Shown here piece by piece: positions 46,427-57,090 of a stretch of 64,000 bases of DNA. Under the pieces are notes generated by a model, which did not search any database, was not told the DNA's origin, and was given only the letters and a program-made list of their open reading frames with translations. Position 1 is the first letter of the stretch. The number at the start of each line of letters is the position of its first letter. Source of the stretch: Rhynchopus sp. YZ270_cl-10 (lineage: Eukaryota > Euglenozoa > Diplonemea > Diplonemida > Diplonemidae); NCBI GenBank assembly GCA_964035575.1, contig OZ037931.1, forward strand, positions 195,567 through 259,566. The letters run 5' to 3'. The position numbers were made by a program, and so were the translations under genes.

Positions 46427-48174
46427 ATGCAATTTCATGAAACAAGCTATTCTGATGGAACCACGCAGAACACGCAGTATGGGAACCAATACCAAGCAGC
46501 ACCCCCGCCTATGTATGGGGGCGCCCCGCCACCTGGACCGCCACCTGCTGGTCCACCACCTGCTGGGCCGCCACCGAGCGGTCCTCCACCGGGGATGCAT
46601 CCACAGATGCACGCTGCACGACCAACGGGACCACCACCGTTTCAGCAGCAACAACACCACCAGGAGCATACAGGGTTCTCTGCTGCACCGTACCAGCAAC
46701 AGACCCAGCCGCCGCCCGCACAGTACCCAGGCCACCCACCCCAAGGCCCCCCGGGATACCAACCGGAAGCAAACGACGGCCTCAACTGGGGCACAGCGGT
46801 GAACGCGATGGGTGCGATGGGGGCAATGAATGCGATTACCACTGCGCAAAGCATGGGGCTTGCGCCGGACATTCCGTTCTCAAGGGAGGATGCGGCGAAG
46901 ATTGGGCGGGATTTGACAACGTGGTGGGGGTTTTTGAAGATGTACTTTCATGTCACGAACCGGTTTGTTTTGAACCGCTTGCGGGTGATTGCGTTTCCGT
47001 TCAGAACGGACCACAGACGGTGTGCGACAGACGCGAAGGAGGGCTACGACTACTGCGATGCGTACGACGACACGAACGCGATGGACCTCTACGTGCCCTG
47101 CATCGCCCTCATCACCTACGTGCTCCTCTCTGCCGGCATCATGGGCGCAAGCGGCGAGTTCAAACCCGAAGTCCTCGGCAGCCAAACCTCCTGGTGTCTT
47201 GCAGTTGCGTTCCTCGAAGTCTGCGTGATTCAAGGCCTCGCGCTCTCCTTTGGGGCAACGAGTAAAGTATGTTTGCGAGGGAGGGATACTGTGTTGATTT
47301 TTATGTTTTTTTTTTTAGGGGGGGAAATGACGTTAGTGGAAGACGAACCCTCGTGGAAAGCAGTGCAGTAAGATGCTGTGGAAGGTGATGAGAAGCACGC
47401 CATGTTTTTATAAAGCTTTCGTTTTTTTGTTTGCCTTTTTCTTCTCAAAAAAATGCAAACCCAATTTTTTTTATTACAGTTGTGGCTGGTGGATTCCGTG
47501 TGCATGAGTGGCTACAAATTTGTGGGTATCTGCGTGTGCCTGCTGTGCAGATATACACTTCCGTCGCCGTTTTGGATGGCCCCTTTGGTTTGGTATGTGT
47601 CCCCCCTTTTTTAGTGTAGCTGCTTCAATGCAACAAACGAACAACAACAAAAGAGACACAAGCAACTTTTACTTGCAATGAAGCGTGGAGACCACCACCA
47701 GGCATATTGCTAAGTACCGTTTTGCCTTTTTGGGCCAAAACTCAGGCAAATCTTCATAGAGTTTCAGGAGGAAGTGCCAAACTCATGCCCCCTCCAGATG
47801 CAATTTAACATCCAGCCTCAGGAACTGTGGTAGGGATGGGTTGTTTTTTGTTGTCTTTTTGAAAACTTGGTTGTATTAGTGTAGACACCCGAGGATGAAC
47901 TCCACTATAGTACTTTTTTGTTTATGAATCTAATTGAAAAGGCGAATGTGTTCCTGTTATCATGATTTCACAACAAAACAATGTACACAGGTTCTGCGCC
48001 TGCAGCAGCTTCTTCATGCGCGCTCAGCTGCGTGAACACTTCAAGGAAGGACCTCATGTGGTAGCCCGAGCACAACCTCTTCTGCTTGCCTCTGCCGCGT
48101 GGCAGCCGTTCATCTATTTATTCCTTATCGCCAACGTTGTCGGCGAACAAGCTGTAACACAAGCAGCAGCGTAG
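46427..48174 (+). CDS. YIF1: YIF1 family (Yip1-interacting factor), three exons
   Basis: Exons 46427-47266, 47480-47592 and 47991-48174 join at GT-AG introns (phases 0 and 2) to 378 residues. The N-terminus is a Pro/Gln/Gly-rich tail (PPPAGPPPAGPPPSGPPPG) as in YIF1/YIPF proteins. The core then reads YFHVTNRFVLNRLRVIAFPF (family: YFxVxxxYVxxKLxxxxFPF), DLYVPCIALITYVLLSAGIM, FKPEVLGSQTS, LWLVDSVCMSGYKFVGICV, and a last hydrophobic segment AWQPFIYLFLIANVV. YIF1 forms a complex with YIP1 in ER-Golgi vesicles and helps COPII-dependent transport. Five membrane spans are expected and visible. Intron 2 holds a D-family repeat (47861). Confidence 0.95.
47861..47916 (+). repeat. D-family repeat in YIF1 intron 2
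   Basis: GAAAACTTGGTTGTATTAGT, GTAGACACCCGAGGATG, ACTCCACTATAG. Confidence 0.75.
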
Positions 48175-49378
48175 AAGAGACAGAAAAAAAAAGGGGCGAG
48201 ACAAACGCAGAGCGAACCTGCGCATAGATGATTCACGATAGAAAAAAAGAAAATACCAACAGAATGAAAATAACCCATGGTGGAGAATTCTTGGGGGATG
48301 GGGAGGGGAGGGAGGGGGGAGGGGGGACGGGATTAAAAAGACTGCCCTTTTCTTTTTTTGACAAAATGTTCAAGATAACTGTAAAAAAATGGGGAGATTT
48401 TTTTGTGGTTTTTGTTTGATGCTTTTTTTTTTACTGAACCGACTAAATACTGTTTTGAAAGGCTATTTTTTCCCCTTTTTTTGGAGAAGTCCTCTGACTT
48501 TATTGCCAAGGGAGGGGTATTTTTTTTTGTTGTACGTTATGTACATGCAACCTGTTCATCTCGTACAATAGTTTTCTTAGATGGTATGCGCATGGAGAGG
48601 TGCAATGCATTTTTATCTTTTCAACTTTTCTTTCAAAGTTGACTAAGCAAACGAGAAGGCTTAGGGTCATCTTAATAAATCTTTTCTCTTTTCTTTAGAT
48701 AAGGTGACTAAGCACGAGAGGCTTAGGATCATCTTATAAACTTTTCTTTTCTTTTCTCTTTCCTTCAAAAATGCGGAAGCTATTACATTCCCCCCTCCTG
48801 GGGGAAAAGTCTACCCTCTCCACGTTGGGGAATAAGAATGGTTTTTTTTTTTCAGAGCAGTTTCGCTGCCACCCCCCCTCCGGTAAGGGCGCCACTAGCA
48901 TAAGAAACCGAGGGGGGGTGGCAAAAACCCCTCCTCCCCCCTACCGTTACCACTGAAGAGTGCGAAAGGAAGCCAAAAAAAATAGATTCCTCCCCCTTTT
49001 CTTTGTAACCAACCGAGGTAGGCGTTGCCGCTTGGATACACAGTAATGGTTAACTTCTCGCTTGGTTTGCATCCGACTGTCTTCTGCAAAAATTTTCCCC
49101 AAAGAACACCTCTATTGAAGATACGTCTGGATACTCAGCAAAGTTAAAAGGCAATATTGCTTTCCCTTATCCTTTTCAGCTAACGTGCCTTTTTTTTTCG
49201 GGAAAAAAGAATATTAATCCCAAGCACCAGAGAGAACCTACTATTGTTTTTTCAAGCTGTTTTCATTAACCACTACCCACCCTCTCACTTCAGGGCCCAT
49301 CCGCGCCCTTACCCCCTCTCTTCATCCCCATACACATATCTCCTCCCGACTATTAACCACCCATTTCACCCTTTTTTT
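48175..49378. other. Intergenic region with two B repeats
   Basis: No gene. B copies at 48636-48685 and 48701-48755; purine-rich tract at 48290-48330. Confidence 0.6.
48636..48755 (+). repeat. Two B-family hairpin repeats in tandem
   Basis: First: AAGTTGACTAAGCAAACGAG, AAGGCTTAGGGTCATCTTAA. Second: perfect CTAAGC/ACGAGAG/GCTTAG with ATCATCTTATAAAC and TTTTC units. Confidence 0.85.
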
Positions 49379-52054
49379 ATGGGCCCATTTCGATATCGAG
49401 CTGTTTTGTTGCTAATTTTAATTGCCGAGGTTTATGGATCCGATATTTGCTCGCGTGTTGTAAGGCAGGGTGTGGCGCAGGTTGGGGGGCGGGTCGGGTG
49501 TGAAGATGACGCCTTGCTGCAGGGGTATAGTGGACACCTTTGCAGGTCTTCTTTGGACGCAGATAGACGGGCGGAGTATACAGCACAGTGCATCACCCCG
49601 AGCTCCCCGCCTGCATGCGAAGAAATCCGAAGTGGCTGTGGAACCTCAGTTCTCGCGGACGACGAAAACATCCGGTTCCGCCTGAACTGTTCCTCCGGTG
49701 TCATGAAAGGGTGGAATCCACAGGCCTGCCTCGACCCAAATGGCATCGTCACCCTCGACATGATTCTCTCCTGCTGCAAACTCGATACCGACCCCCCTAA
49801 GGAATACCAATCGACAGAGTGCAGACCGTCCCTTGAGAAGGATTTCAAAATGTTGACGAAATTCGCTCCACAATGCGCTCCGGGGCTTGCGTTATCTGAG
49901 GTAGAACTGCATGTAGTGGACGATGTGTCAGAGTGTTCCAACCCAAAGCAGTTAGATCCAAATGGAAAATATGTCCGATTAGACTACGTATGCAAAAGAG
50001 TCACCCTCGAGGACCCTCTACCCATTGAGAACAACGATGTACCAGAGGAAATTGAGGAGGGATTGACCCGGCTTCTCCCCGCAGATGACCATAGCTTGAC
50101 GAATACTGCTGTCGCTGTGGTGTTGGGTGGTGCAATCACGTTGTCTCCCGTTTCTATAGGCGCATTAGGTAGCTTAATGGTAATCAGCACAACAGAGTGC
50201 GTCTTTACCGGGAATGATACAAAGGTGGATGCGTTGACCTGGATGTTCCACCCCTGTTGCTTTCCGATAGGCGATTCGGTGCATCGGTACTATATGGGGG
50301 CGGTGGTGTTTAATAGTTTGTTGTGTGTGGTGTTCGCAGGGGTAGCCTATGTACTGCAATGTGTTCGGTGTGCGAGGGTGGGTGCGTCTGGGGTGTTGGT
50401 GGTGCCGGTGGTGTTTTTGTGTCCTGGGGTGGTCACGTCTGCGGGGGTGATGTCGTTTTTTAATAGGGATGCGCCGTTGGGGGTAGGAGTGGTAGGCATT
50501 ACGGCGTTGGCGGTATCGGTGTTGCTTCCGTTTGTGTTGTGGAGGTGTGTGCTGCAGAGGCGTGTGTTTGAGGCATCGATGGTGGAGGATGAGGACAGTA
50601 CGTCGCAGTATTATAGGTTTTTCTATGGAAAACATATCTGGGCGTCTCCGTCGTCGACATCATCGTTTTTGGATCTTAATCGAGCGTGGTTTGAAATGTA
50701 CCGTTCGCCTCACCACAGCTTTCTTCTCTCCGAACTGCTTCTTCTCATTACGTTATCCATCTGTTCCGTCTGCTCCTCTTCTCCATCTACCCCGTGCACC
50801 ATCAAATACGGGGTAATGGGAATAGCACTTCTCATTTTCTTTTGTTATCTGTTGAAATGCAGGCCATATGCGGGGCTTTTTCAGAATATCGTGATGTCTG
50901 TGGTATATATGTGTCTTTTAGGCGCAACACTGTGTTTGGGGGTTTCATTGGTAGTGTCTGGGGAGGAATCTGTTCCAAAAAAAATTGCGCGGATCTTTGC
51001 GTTGGCAGGAGCCTATTTGCTGTCGACAAAGACGATTATCGAGATTGTGATGCACTTTGTAGAAGGGCGTGCACGGAGGGCACGGTCCGCGTTTCTTGTC
51101 TCTGACACAGAAGATCGGACAAACGTTGCCAACGCTTCTGAAGGGATTGAACTCTTCTCTGAGTGCCTCGCAGTCTCTGCATCTGAAACCGACCCCTCAT
51201 TAGGAACAAAACCACGCACCGTCGACAACTCCTTTACCTCCCCTCAAGAAGACCACGCCCTACCCCCAACCCCTACCCCCTCTGACTTAGGCAGAAGAAC
51301 CCCGCACTTTAAAGAAAAGCTTCCTCGAGATTCATCAATAAGGTCATCTGCGACGCTGGACACAACAGTACCGCTTCTTCAGTTAGAGTTGCGGGGGGAC
51401 CTGGGGGAGAGACGGAGGCATTCTGTTGCGTTTTCTTGTACTGCGGCGGTTAGTACTTATGAACCTCCACAGGAGGAGGAAGAAAAGGGGGGAGGGGAGA
51501 CGTCACGGAGTGGTACTCCACCTTCCCCGGTGTGTAATATTCCGCATAGGCCGGAGGATTCGTTTTCTTCTCGGTCGTCGCCGTGTTTGAGTGATAATCT
51601 GCCGCCTTCTCTGGTAAGGTCGGTCCATCCGGTGAAAAGTTCGCGGTCGTTTTCGCATCCGGATGTATCAATGAATCGACCAGGCAGTATGATATCTAGC
51701 AGAAGGAGCACCAACTCTTCGTTTACCGCGTTAAGTACGTTAGAAGGTGGTGTGCGTCCGGCGTGCTCGCCAACAGCGGGGAGTGGCGTGCTGTACGATA
51801 TGGGGCGTGGTGTGCCAGGGATTGGCTCGCCTGCTTCTGCAGGGTCGTTTAACAGTGCGTTAGGGTCGCCTTCACCGGCATTGCGGCATATAGTCGGTCC
51901 GGTGTCTCGTGCAGAACAGATTGCAGGTCTCCGGCAAACGCTTCTCTCCCCAATAACTACCCCAAAAGAGGCAAGCAACCACAGCCTGCTCTCTCCAGGG
52001 AAGGCTGCTGTTCCTGCAAGGCGTGGTAGTGCGTCGTTTGTTCTCCCTTTATAA
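49379..52054 (+). CDS. Large receptor-like membrane protein with Cys-rich ectodomain
   Basis: 891 residues from the ATG at 49379, chosen because it opens a signal peptide (RAVLLLILIAEVYGSD). Residues 22-225 form an ectodomain with over 15 cysteines (ICSRVVR, CRSSLDADRRAEYTAQC, CGTSV, CSSG, CCKLD) and no known repeat spacing. About seven hydrophobic segments follow between residues 240 and 565, including YYMGAVVFNSLLCVVFAGVA, GVGVVGITALAVSVLLPFVL, YGVMGIALLIFFCYLLKC and IARIFALAGAYLLSTKTIIE. The last 320 residues are a Ser/Pro/Thr-rich cytosolic tail with many possible phosphosites. The layout resembles a seven-span receptor or a channel accessory protein. No GPCR or TRP signature was confirmed, so function is open. 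Confidence 0.8.
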   Translation: MGPFRYRAVLLLILIAEVYGSDICSRVVRQGVAQVGGRVGCEDDALLQGYSGHLCRSSLDADRRAEYTAQCITPSSPPACEEIRSGCGTSVLADDENIRFRLNCSSGVMKGWNPQACLDPNGIVTLDMILSCCKLDTDPPKEYQSTECRPSLEKDFKMLTKFAPQCAPGLALSEVELHVVDDVSECSNPKQLDPNGKYVRLDYVCKRVTLEDPLPIENNDVPEEIEEGLTRLLPADDHSLTNTAVAVVLGGAITLSPVSIGALGSLMVISTTECVFTGNDTKVDALTWMFHPCCFPIGDSVHRYYMGAVVFNSLLCVVFAGVAYVLQCVRCARVGASGVLVVPVVFLCPGVVTSAGVMSFFNRDAPLGVGVVGITALAVSVLLPFVLWRCVLQRRVFEASMVEDEDSTSQYYRFFYGKHIWASPSSTSSFLDLNRAWFEMYRSPHHSFLLSELLLLITLSICSVCSSSPSTPCTIKYGVMGIALLIFFCYLLKCRPYAGLFQNIVMSVVYMCLLGATLCLGVSLVVSGEESVPKKIARIFALAGAYLLSTKTIIEIVMHFVEGRARRARSAFLVSDTEDRTNVANASEGIELFSECLAVSASETDPSLGTKPRTVDNSFTSPQEDHALPPTPTPSDLGRRTPHFKEKLPRDSSIRSSATLDTTVPLLQLELRGDLGERRRHSVAFSCTAAVSTYEPPQEEEEKGGGETSRSGTPPSPVCNIPHRPEDSFSSRSSPCLSDNLPPSLVRSVHPVKSSRSFSHPDVSMNRPGSMISSRRSTNSSFTALSTLEGGVRPACSPTAGSGVLYDMGRGVPGIGSPASAGSFNSALGSPSPALRHIVGPVSRAEQIAGLRQTLLSPITTPKEASNHSLLSPGKAAVPARRGSASFVLPL

Positions 52055-52170
52055 CGATTGTAGAGGGGAAAGGGTGAAAGGGTGCAAAGGAGGTCCTCTG
52101 TTAAGTCAACGCGTGTGTATGGTACGTGAGACATATTCAGCTTTCAACTTTTCTCTTTTGTTTTTTTTTT

Positions 52171-52210
52171 GGTACACTGTTCACAAGAGGGCTTTGTATT
52201 TCGAGTTATT
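52171..52210 (+). repeat. A-family short repeat
   Basis: GGTACACTGTTCACAAGAGG, GCTTTGTATTTCGAG, T-run. Confidence 0.7.
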
Positions 52211-52329
52211 TTTTTTTTTTTGTTTCAAAGGTGAGTACATAGGAGGGCTTCGCGAAAGTCATTCGTCTTACGAATTTTCTTTTATTTTGCGTTTTTTTTA
52301 ATCAAAACATAACAACATCTTTTGTCTGA

Positions 52330-52512
52330 AAAAGATTGGAGGCAGCGCTTTTTTTGGGGCAAACAAAACGGAAACAAAAAAAAAAACATGCTTTTTGAGG
52401 TTGATTTCACTTTGATTCACACACACACACCAACACTCAAATTCAGTTTCACACTTTTTTCCACTTTTTTGTTTCGCCCGGCTTTGAGCGCACAAACAAC
52501 CCGATCTTTTTG
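52330..52512 (+). repeat. G-family repeat
   Basis: AAAAGATTGGAGGCAGCGC, TTCACTTTGATTCACAC, TTTGTTTCGCCCGGCTTTG, AACAACCCGATCTTTTT; the most complete copy with 3437. Confidence 0.7.
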
Positions 52513-52965
52513 AGAGCAGGGATGGGGAAATGCCTGCATATTACGTTCATTAGACTCAACTGAAACTGTTAAGACAAATATGTCTTTTGTTCAGATGGGC
52601 TGATGTGAGAACGTAGCCTTGTTCTTTCTTTATGTTATCACATGCCTTCTTTTCGTACAAGAATGTATACTATTATGAAATAATGTCATCACAAAACCAC
52701 CCAATCTCATCTTCTTCGGAAGAAGAGAAAAAAAGGAGGGTACATGTTACACCCTTCCATGCTTACTGTTTGCTAAAGTGGTAAGTAAATGTGTTCGTTT
52801 TTTTAATATGTTGTTTTATATGCGTCCACGATAAGACACATGCTTCGAGTTTTCTTCCTTCATTGTTTTTTTTTTTTTTTTTTGATTCTTTTTTGCAGAT
52901 ATACGGTGACTGCCGTCCAAGGCGTTTTTTACACTTCGACTACCATTTTGTTTTTGTTTTATTTG

Positions 52966-53012
52966 AAACTTGGTTGCATTTAGTGTAGACACCCCGAGGA
53001 CTCCGCTCCATA
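52966..53012 (+). repeat. D-family repeat (diverged)
   Basis: GAAACTTGGTTGCATTTAGT, GTAGACACCCCGAGGAC, GCTCCATATAT. Confidence 0.6.
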
Positions 53013-53084
53013 TATTTGCGCCATTGCGTTATGTAATCAACCCATTGGAATGGGAGAGGGAGGGGGGAGGAGAACGTTGTGTGT

Positions 53085-53205
53085 ACACGGCGGATTAGTC
53101 AGGGGGGGCTATTAGTGATAAACTAGTGTTTATTACTGGTGTAACACTAGTGGTAAAACGCTGGTCATTTGGAAGAGGTAACGCTGACTAGTAGTCTGCC
53201 GTGTG
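53085..53205. mobile_element. Small hairpin MITE
   Basis: ACACGGCGGATTAGTCAG faces CTGACTAGTAGTCTGCCGTG; centre palindrome ACTAGTG...CACTAGT. Target duplication not found. Confidence 0.5.
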
Positions 53206-53609
53206 AAGAAGGTACTGTGACCTCGTTAGGGTGCTGTTGCCTGTCGATTTTGTCGATTTTGTATGACCACTCTTGTGCGATGTAATATCATAATGGAATT
53301 ATATAGAAACCCCCAGCCCCGCCCCCCCGCCCCGTCTGCTTCAGTATACCAAACTAATTCATTCCTTTGTTTTTTTTTGTGTGGAAACATGGAGAAAAAA
53401 ATAAAGGTTATCTCTCTTTTGCGAGCTATCCTTGGTGGAAACTGAGATGATAAAAAAAAGAGGGGAGTTGCCTTTAAGGCCTGTGTCTGTCAGACCAACC
53501 TCAAAAGGAAATATTACATCACCCCCCCCTTTTTTTGGCTTGGTTTCTTTGGCATAAAATTCAATTTAGGCAATGCTCGTAAATTGCATTTTTTTTTAAA
53601 GCCAAACCA

Positions 53610-53650
53610 AGGTGTCTCAGCAAGACTTAGGTTCATCTTACCAGCCATCT
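53610..53650 (+). repeat. B-family fragment
   Basis: AAGGTGTCTCAGCAAGACTT, AGGTTCATCTTACCAGCC; loop shortened. Confidence 0.45.
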
Positions 53651-54313
53651 TTTTTTCCCCCCTGTTTTTTTCTGTTTCTTTTTTTTCTGTTTTAGAGATC
53701 TTCATCTTTCTCTTGCGATCAGTATATTATTGATATCTTTTGTGTTGTGATCCGTTTTGGGTTTCAGTATTTATATTTTGTGTTTCATTTTGGAGGGCGG
53801 GGGTTTTTTTTTGCTTCTTCTTCACCCACCTCAAGATAACTTTTCCATAAGGAACATCGGGTTACCACTTTGGTGATTCCTTATCAGACCGCTTTGTTTT
53901 TCTTCTTTTTGTTTTTGTTTTTGTTTTTTTTTTGGACCAGCAATTTGCTGTCTGCAGTTTATTAGAGCAGAGCACGGATCGGGGAGAGAGAGGCTGTAAT
54001 CCTTTTGATTCATCCCGACCCCCCTGTGTGTGCAAATCATTGTCAAACATAGTAGCAGACCATGACAAACTGAAACCCCCTCACCCCGCCTCTGTATTTT
54101 GCCTTTTCCCCAAAACCATTTCTGTGTCCGTCTACCTCTGGGTTTCTCTGATCTTATTTGCATTTTTTTTTTTTTTTTTTTTTTGCATTTTTACCGATGT
54201 CGTTTCGTCCACTTTCTGCTTTCACGTTCAGCGGATTTTGTTTACTTTGCGCATAGTACCCACAGCACCCCTCCACCCTCCCACACAGTGTAACATACAT
54301 AAAAACATTTCAA

Positions 54314-55057
54314 ATGCCCGCCAACCTGGAGTATGGACACTCAAAAATCGTGAACATGGTGGAGACGGCACAGAGGGGTTGCCTGCTCGACATCTGTATG
54401 TACTGTAGGTGTGACATGATAAACCCCGTCATGTTCAATGGCGCCAAAGCCATCAACTTTTTTATTGGAGGCAACCTGGCTGATCGTAAACGTGCTCTGA
54501 AGATGTTTAAACAGTACGCAGCGGATCTGCACAGACAAAACACATCCGGCCTTGACCTCTCCCCATGGGAGAAGGTTGATATTCAGCATGAGAAACACTT
54601 CGAACCGAAGTTCCCCAACAGGTCAAAGCTCGTTACTCTCTCTGCGTACGTGTACGAATGGGAGTCGAGGAAAAAAGTACAAGACGATACCTGGTTCCAC
54701 GAGTACAAGCATTCTGTTGGAATGAAGGCGAAGGCGGAGTTAGAACGGCTCTGCAACGCCAACACACAGCTCTGTGCTGTCACCTTCAAACCCGATAGGA
54801 CTGCCCAACTTGAGGTGGTGCTGGAGTGCGCGGATGCGGACGTCGCCTGGTGGGTAACACAAAGGCTATTCATGGATGGGGGCATTATGGACATGAGCGA
54901 ATGTTGGTGTATCTGTGTGTTCAACGCTTCCCAACAGAACAAAAAAGGGAAATGGTACCCACAACAGCATCCAGAACCAGAGCAGGTGCAGGAGCAGGTG
55001 CAGGTGCAGCAGTTCCAACCGGATCAGCTGTTCGTACATACCCCCTACCAGCTGTGA
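54314..55057 (+). CDS. Hypothetical protein
   Basis: 247 residues. A compact globular protein with scattered Cys (LLDICMYCRCDMI, ECWCICVFN), a central basic/aromatic region (SRKKVQDDTWFHEYKHS) and an alpha/beta pattern (LCAVTFKPDRTAQLEVVLEC). The end is Gln/Glu/Pro-rich (QVQEQVQVQQFQPDQ). No signal peptide or membrane span. The CMYCRC pair near the start and WCIC near the end could bind metal, but no known domain was matched. Codon use is like the neighbouring genes, so expression is likely. Confidence 0.72.
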   Translation: MPANLEYGHSKIVNMVETAQRGCLLDICMYCRCDMINPVMFNGAKAINFFIGGNLADRKRALKMFKQYAADLHRQNTSGLDLSPWEKVDIQHEKHFEPKFPNRSKLVTLSAYVYEWESRKKVQDDTWFHEYKHSVGMKAKAELERLCNANTQLCAVTFKPDRTAQLEVVLECADADVAWWVTQRLFMDGGIMDMSECWCICVFNASQQNKKGKWYPQQHPEPEQVQEQVQVQQFQPDQLFVHTPYQL

Positions 55058-55980
55058 GTTCAGCATTTAAAAAAAAAAAACAAACAATAAACAAAAATAC
55101 CCTCCCCATTTCCCGTTTCGCGTTTTCTGTAATCAGACTCTCTGCCACACCTTGGTGAGACGAGATGTCTGTGTCGCAGTATTATTTTTTTAGTGAAGAT
55201 GTGTGTGCACGAGAGGCACGTTCATCTTACAAGCTTTATTTTATTCCTTTTTTCATTTTCATTTTTCTTAAACTTTTCATAAAACCCCCTTTTCAAAAAG
55301 TAGTGGCAGAGTACGCTCTTGTCCTATAGCTCAACAATTTTTTTTATTTTTTCTTCTTGTTGCAATGCTGGTACTGGACACTAAGCAAACGCTGTTTAAT
55401 TAGTGATACGTGGACGCCGTCAGTTTTGACGCCAGCTGCGTCACAAGGAATTATCAGTACCGAAAGTTTTATTTTTATTTTTGTATGAACCAATATTTTT
55501 GCATATTTTACCGTTTTTTTTTATTACCATTTTGCTTTGTTCAAACATTTCGACCAAAAAAAGACGCACAGCGGTCGATGTGTGTTAGTTCTTTATTTTT
55601 TGTGATAACGTCACTCTACGTGTCGTCATTGTTTGTGTTTTTTTTTTTTTACCACTATCATCTTGAGACTAGCGGTGCACCAATCAATGGAGACATTCAT
55701 TTGCAGAGTGGCAGAGGGATGTTGCATGCACGTCTTGGAAGCGGAATGTTGGTGTGATTCCTTTTTTGTTTTCCGTCACCATAAAAATTCTAGGAATTTT
55801 TTTTAGTTTTTCCGAGAGTTGGATGGAGCATGCAAAGCATTTATTTTTATTTTTTTGTGTAGTTTTATTTTGATAACAGTGCAAAGAAACCAAGAAATAC
55901 AAAAACAATGTATTTTGACATTTAAATTGTGACCACCCCTGGACACCAGGTTAAGGAAACAGGATGAGCGCTTCATTTAT
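55058..55980. other. Intergenic region
   Basis: One B-prime hairpin repeat at 55197-55245 (GTGC, ACGAGAG, GCAC, then GTTCATCTTACAAGCTT). Otherwise T-rich, no gene. Confidence 0.6.
55197..55245 (+). repeat. B-prime hairpin repeat
   Basis: Alternate stem (GTGC/GCAC) around the same ACGAGAG loop and the same TTCATCTTACAA tail as the B family. Confidence 0.75.
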
Positions 55981-56027
55981 AGGTGACTAAGCACGAGAGG
56001 CTTAGGGTCATCTTATAAACTTTTCTT
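55981..56027 (+). repeat. B-family hairpin repeat
   Basis: Perfect stem-loop plus GTCATCTTATAAACTTTTC. Confidence 0.8.
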
Positions 56028-56212
56028 TATATCGCCCCCGATGATTTATGGGACAATTTCAGTACCCCGGACAAAAAAAAATTCAAAACAACTTATTGTG
56101 CCGCAGGCATACATACTCGGGAAAGGCGAGTCCCTTAAACAATTTTGGAAAGCCATTCGGCTACCATTCGGCAACAGCTGCGTTGCCGAGTGCCCTGCCC
56201 CTGATCACATGA

Positions 56213-56335
56213 TCAGATGTAAACCACGAAATGGACGCAGGACTGCATGGTTGGTTACACCGTCATTGTACCAAAGGTACAGTGTTCACGAGAAGGCTTT
56301 TGTATTTCAAGTCAAATTTATTTATTTTGGGACAA
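56213..56335 (+). repeat. A-family repeat, medium length
   Basis: CAGATGTAAACCACGAAATG to GTACAGTGTTCACGAGAAGG, TTTGTATTTCAAGTCAAA; a 5-prime-shortened form of 2953. Confidence 0.75.
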
Positions 56336-56389
56336 TTAGTTTACTTGCAAAACTTACAAGATCAAGGTCCATTTCCCACATCTGCCATC

Positions 56390-56648
56390 TCCTCCTCACG
56401 GACTCCGGTCCGTTGTCGCACCCGACTTATAGGCTACGACCGATGCGCAATCTTCACGCATCCACGTTACACGATGCTCATGCTCGAACACCACATAGTA
56501 CGTGCCAAAATTGCGAACACCGGCTGGGGAAATGACATCATCCCTGGCAACACTTCCTTGCGCAAAGCCGTACAGCTGATAGCGCGATACCGATTGTGAT
56601 AAGGTGACTAACAACGAGAGGTTTAGGTTCATCTTATAAACTTTTCTT
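56390..56648 (+). repeat. E+B repeat, longest copy, open to its end
   Basis: A frame of at least 65 codons reads RTRLIGYDRCAIFTHPRYT, MLMLEHHIVRAKIANTGWG, NDIIPGNTSLRKAVQLIARY and stops at TGA (56597-56599), then AAGG and a B hairpin with one stem change. The copies at 7187 and 33289 align without gaps to its last 90 bp but carry extra stops. This could be the C-terminus of a retroposon protein; family not recognised. Confidence 0.65.
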
Positions 56649-56649
56649 T

Positions 56650-56905
56650 GGGAAACGGGCAGAGGACCCCCAACTGGACCCTACAACACACAGGCCTAAT
56701 TACCCTGTGTTCGCAATGATCCCCGTTCATCTGGCTGATGAGTGGAAGCGGGAGTAGCACATATCAGATGTAAAATATCAGATGTAAACCACGAAAATGG
56801 ATGTAGAACTGCATGGTTGGGTGTCCACCCCGGTACAGCCGGTCATTGTACCAAGGTATACTGTTCACGAGAGGGCTTTTGTATTTCAAGTCAAATTTAC
56901 TTACC
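56650..56905 (+). repeat. A-family repeat, long copy
   Basis: ACGGGCAGAGGACCCCCAAC to GTATACTGTTCACGAGAGGG, TTTGTATTTCAAGTCAAA; includes an internal 17-bp duplication (ATATCAGATGTAAA). Confidence 0.8.
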
Positions 56906-57041
56906 CCCTGAAAGCCTTGATTCCCATAAAGTAACGCTTACCCTGTACCAAAAAAATACGAAGGTTTTTTGCATTATTAAACCTAGAATTGACCCCCTTT
57001 GAGTTCTCCCCCACCCTTTTTCTTCATCATTCATAACCCTG

Positions 57042-57090
57042 AGTGTCAGTGTCTGCGTCCCAGAGGCGTTTGCACTATCAACTTCACTTT
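57042..57090 (+). repeat. C-family repeat, 3-prime part
   Basis: GAGTGTCAGTGTCTGCGTCC, CAGAGGCGTTTGCACTATCA, ACTTCACTTTC, running straight into the 5S-like sequence. Confidence 0.7.

Larger units (their letters stand above)
52055..54313. other. Gene-free region with A, G, D and B repeats and a MITE
   Basis: A at 52171, G at 52330-52512, D at 52966-53012, hairpin MITE 53085-53205, B at 53610. An ORF at 53831-54163 (minus) is poly-Lys/Gln and not supported. No gene. Confidence 0.6.

Noticed and set aside
46358-46849. Trp/Arg/Gly-rich minus-strand frames over YIF1 exon 1
   Set aside because: Antisense of the Pro-rich YIF1 tail.
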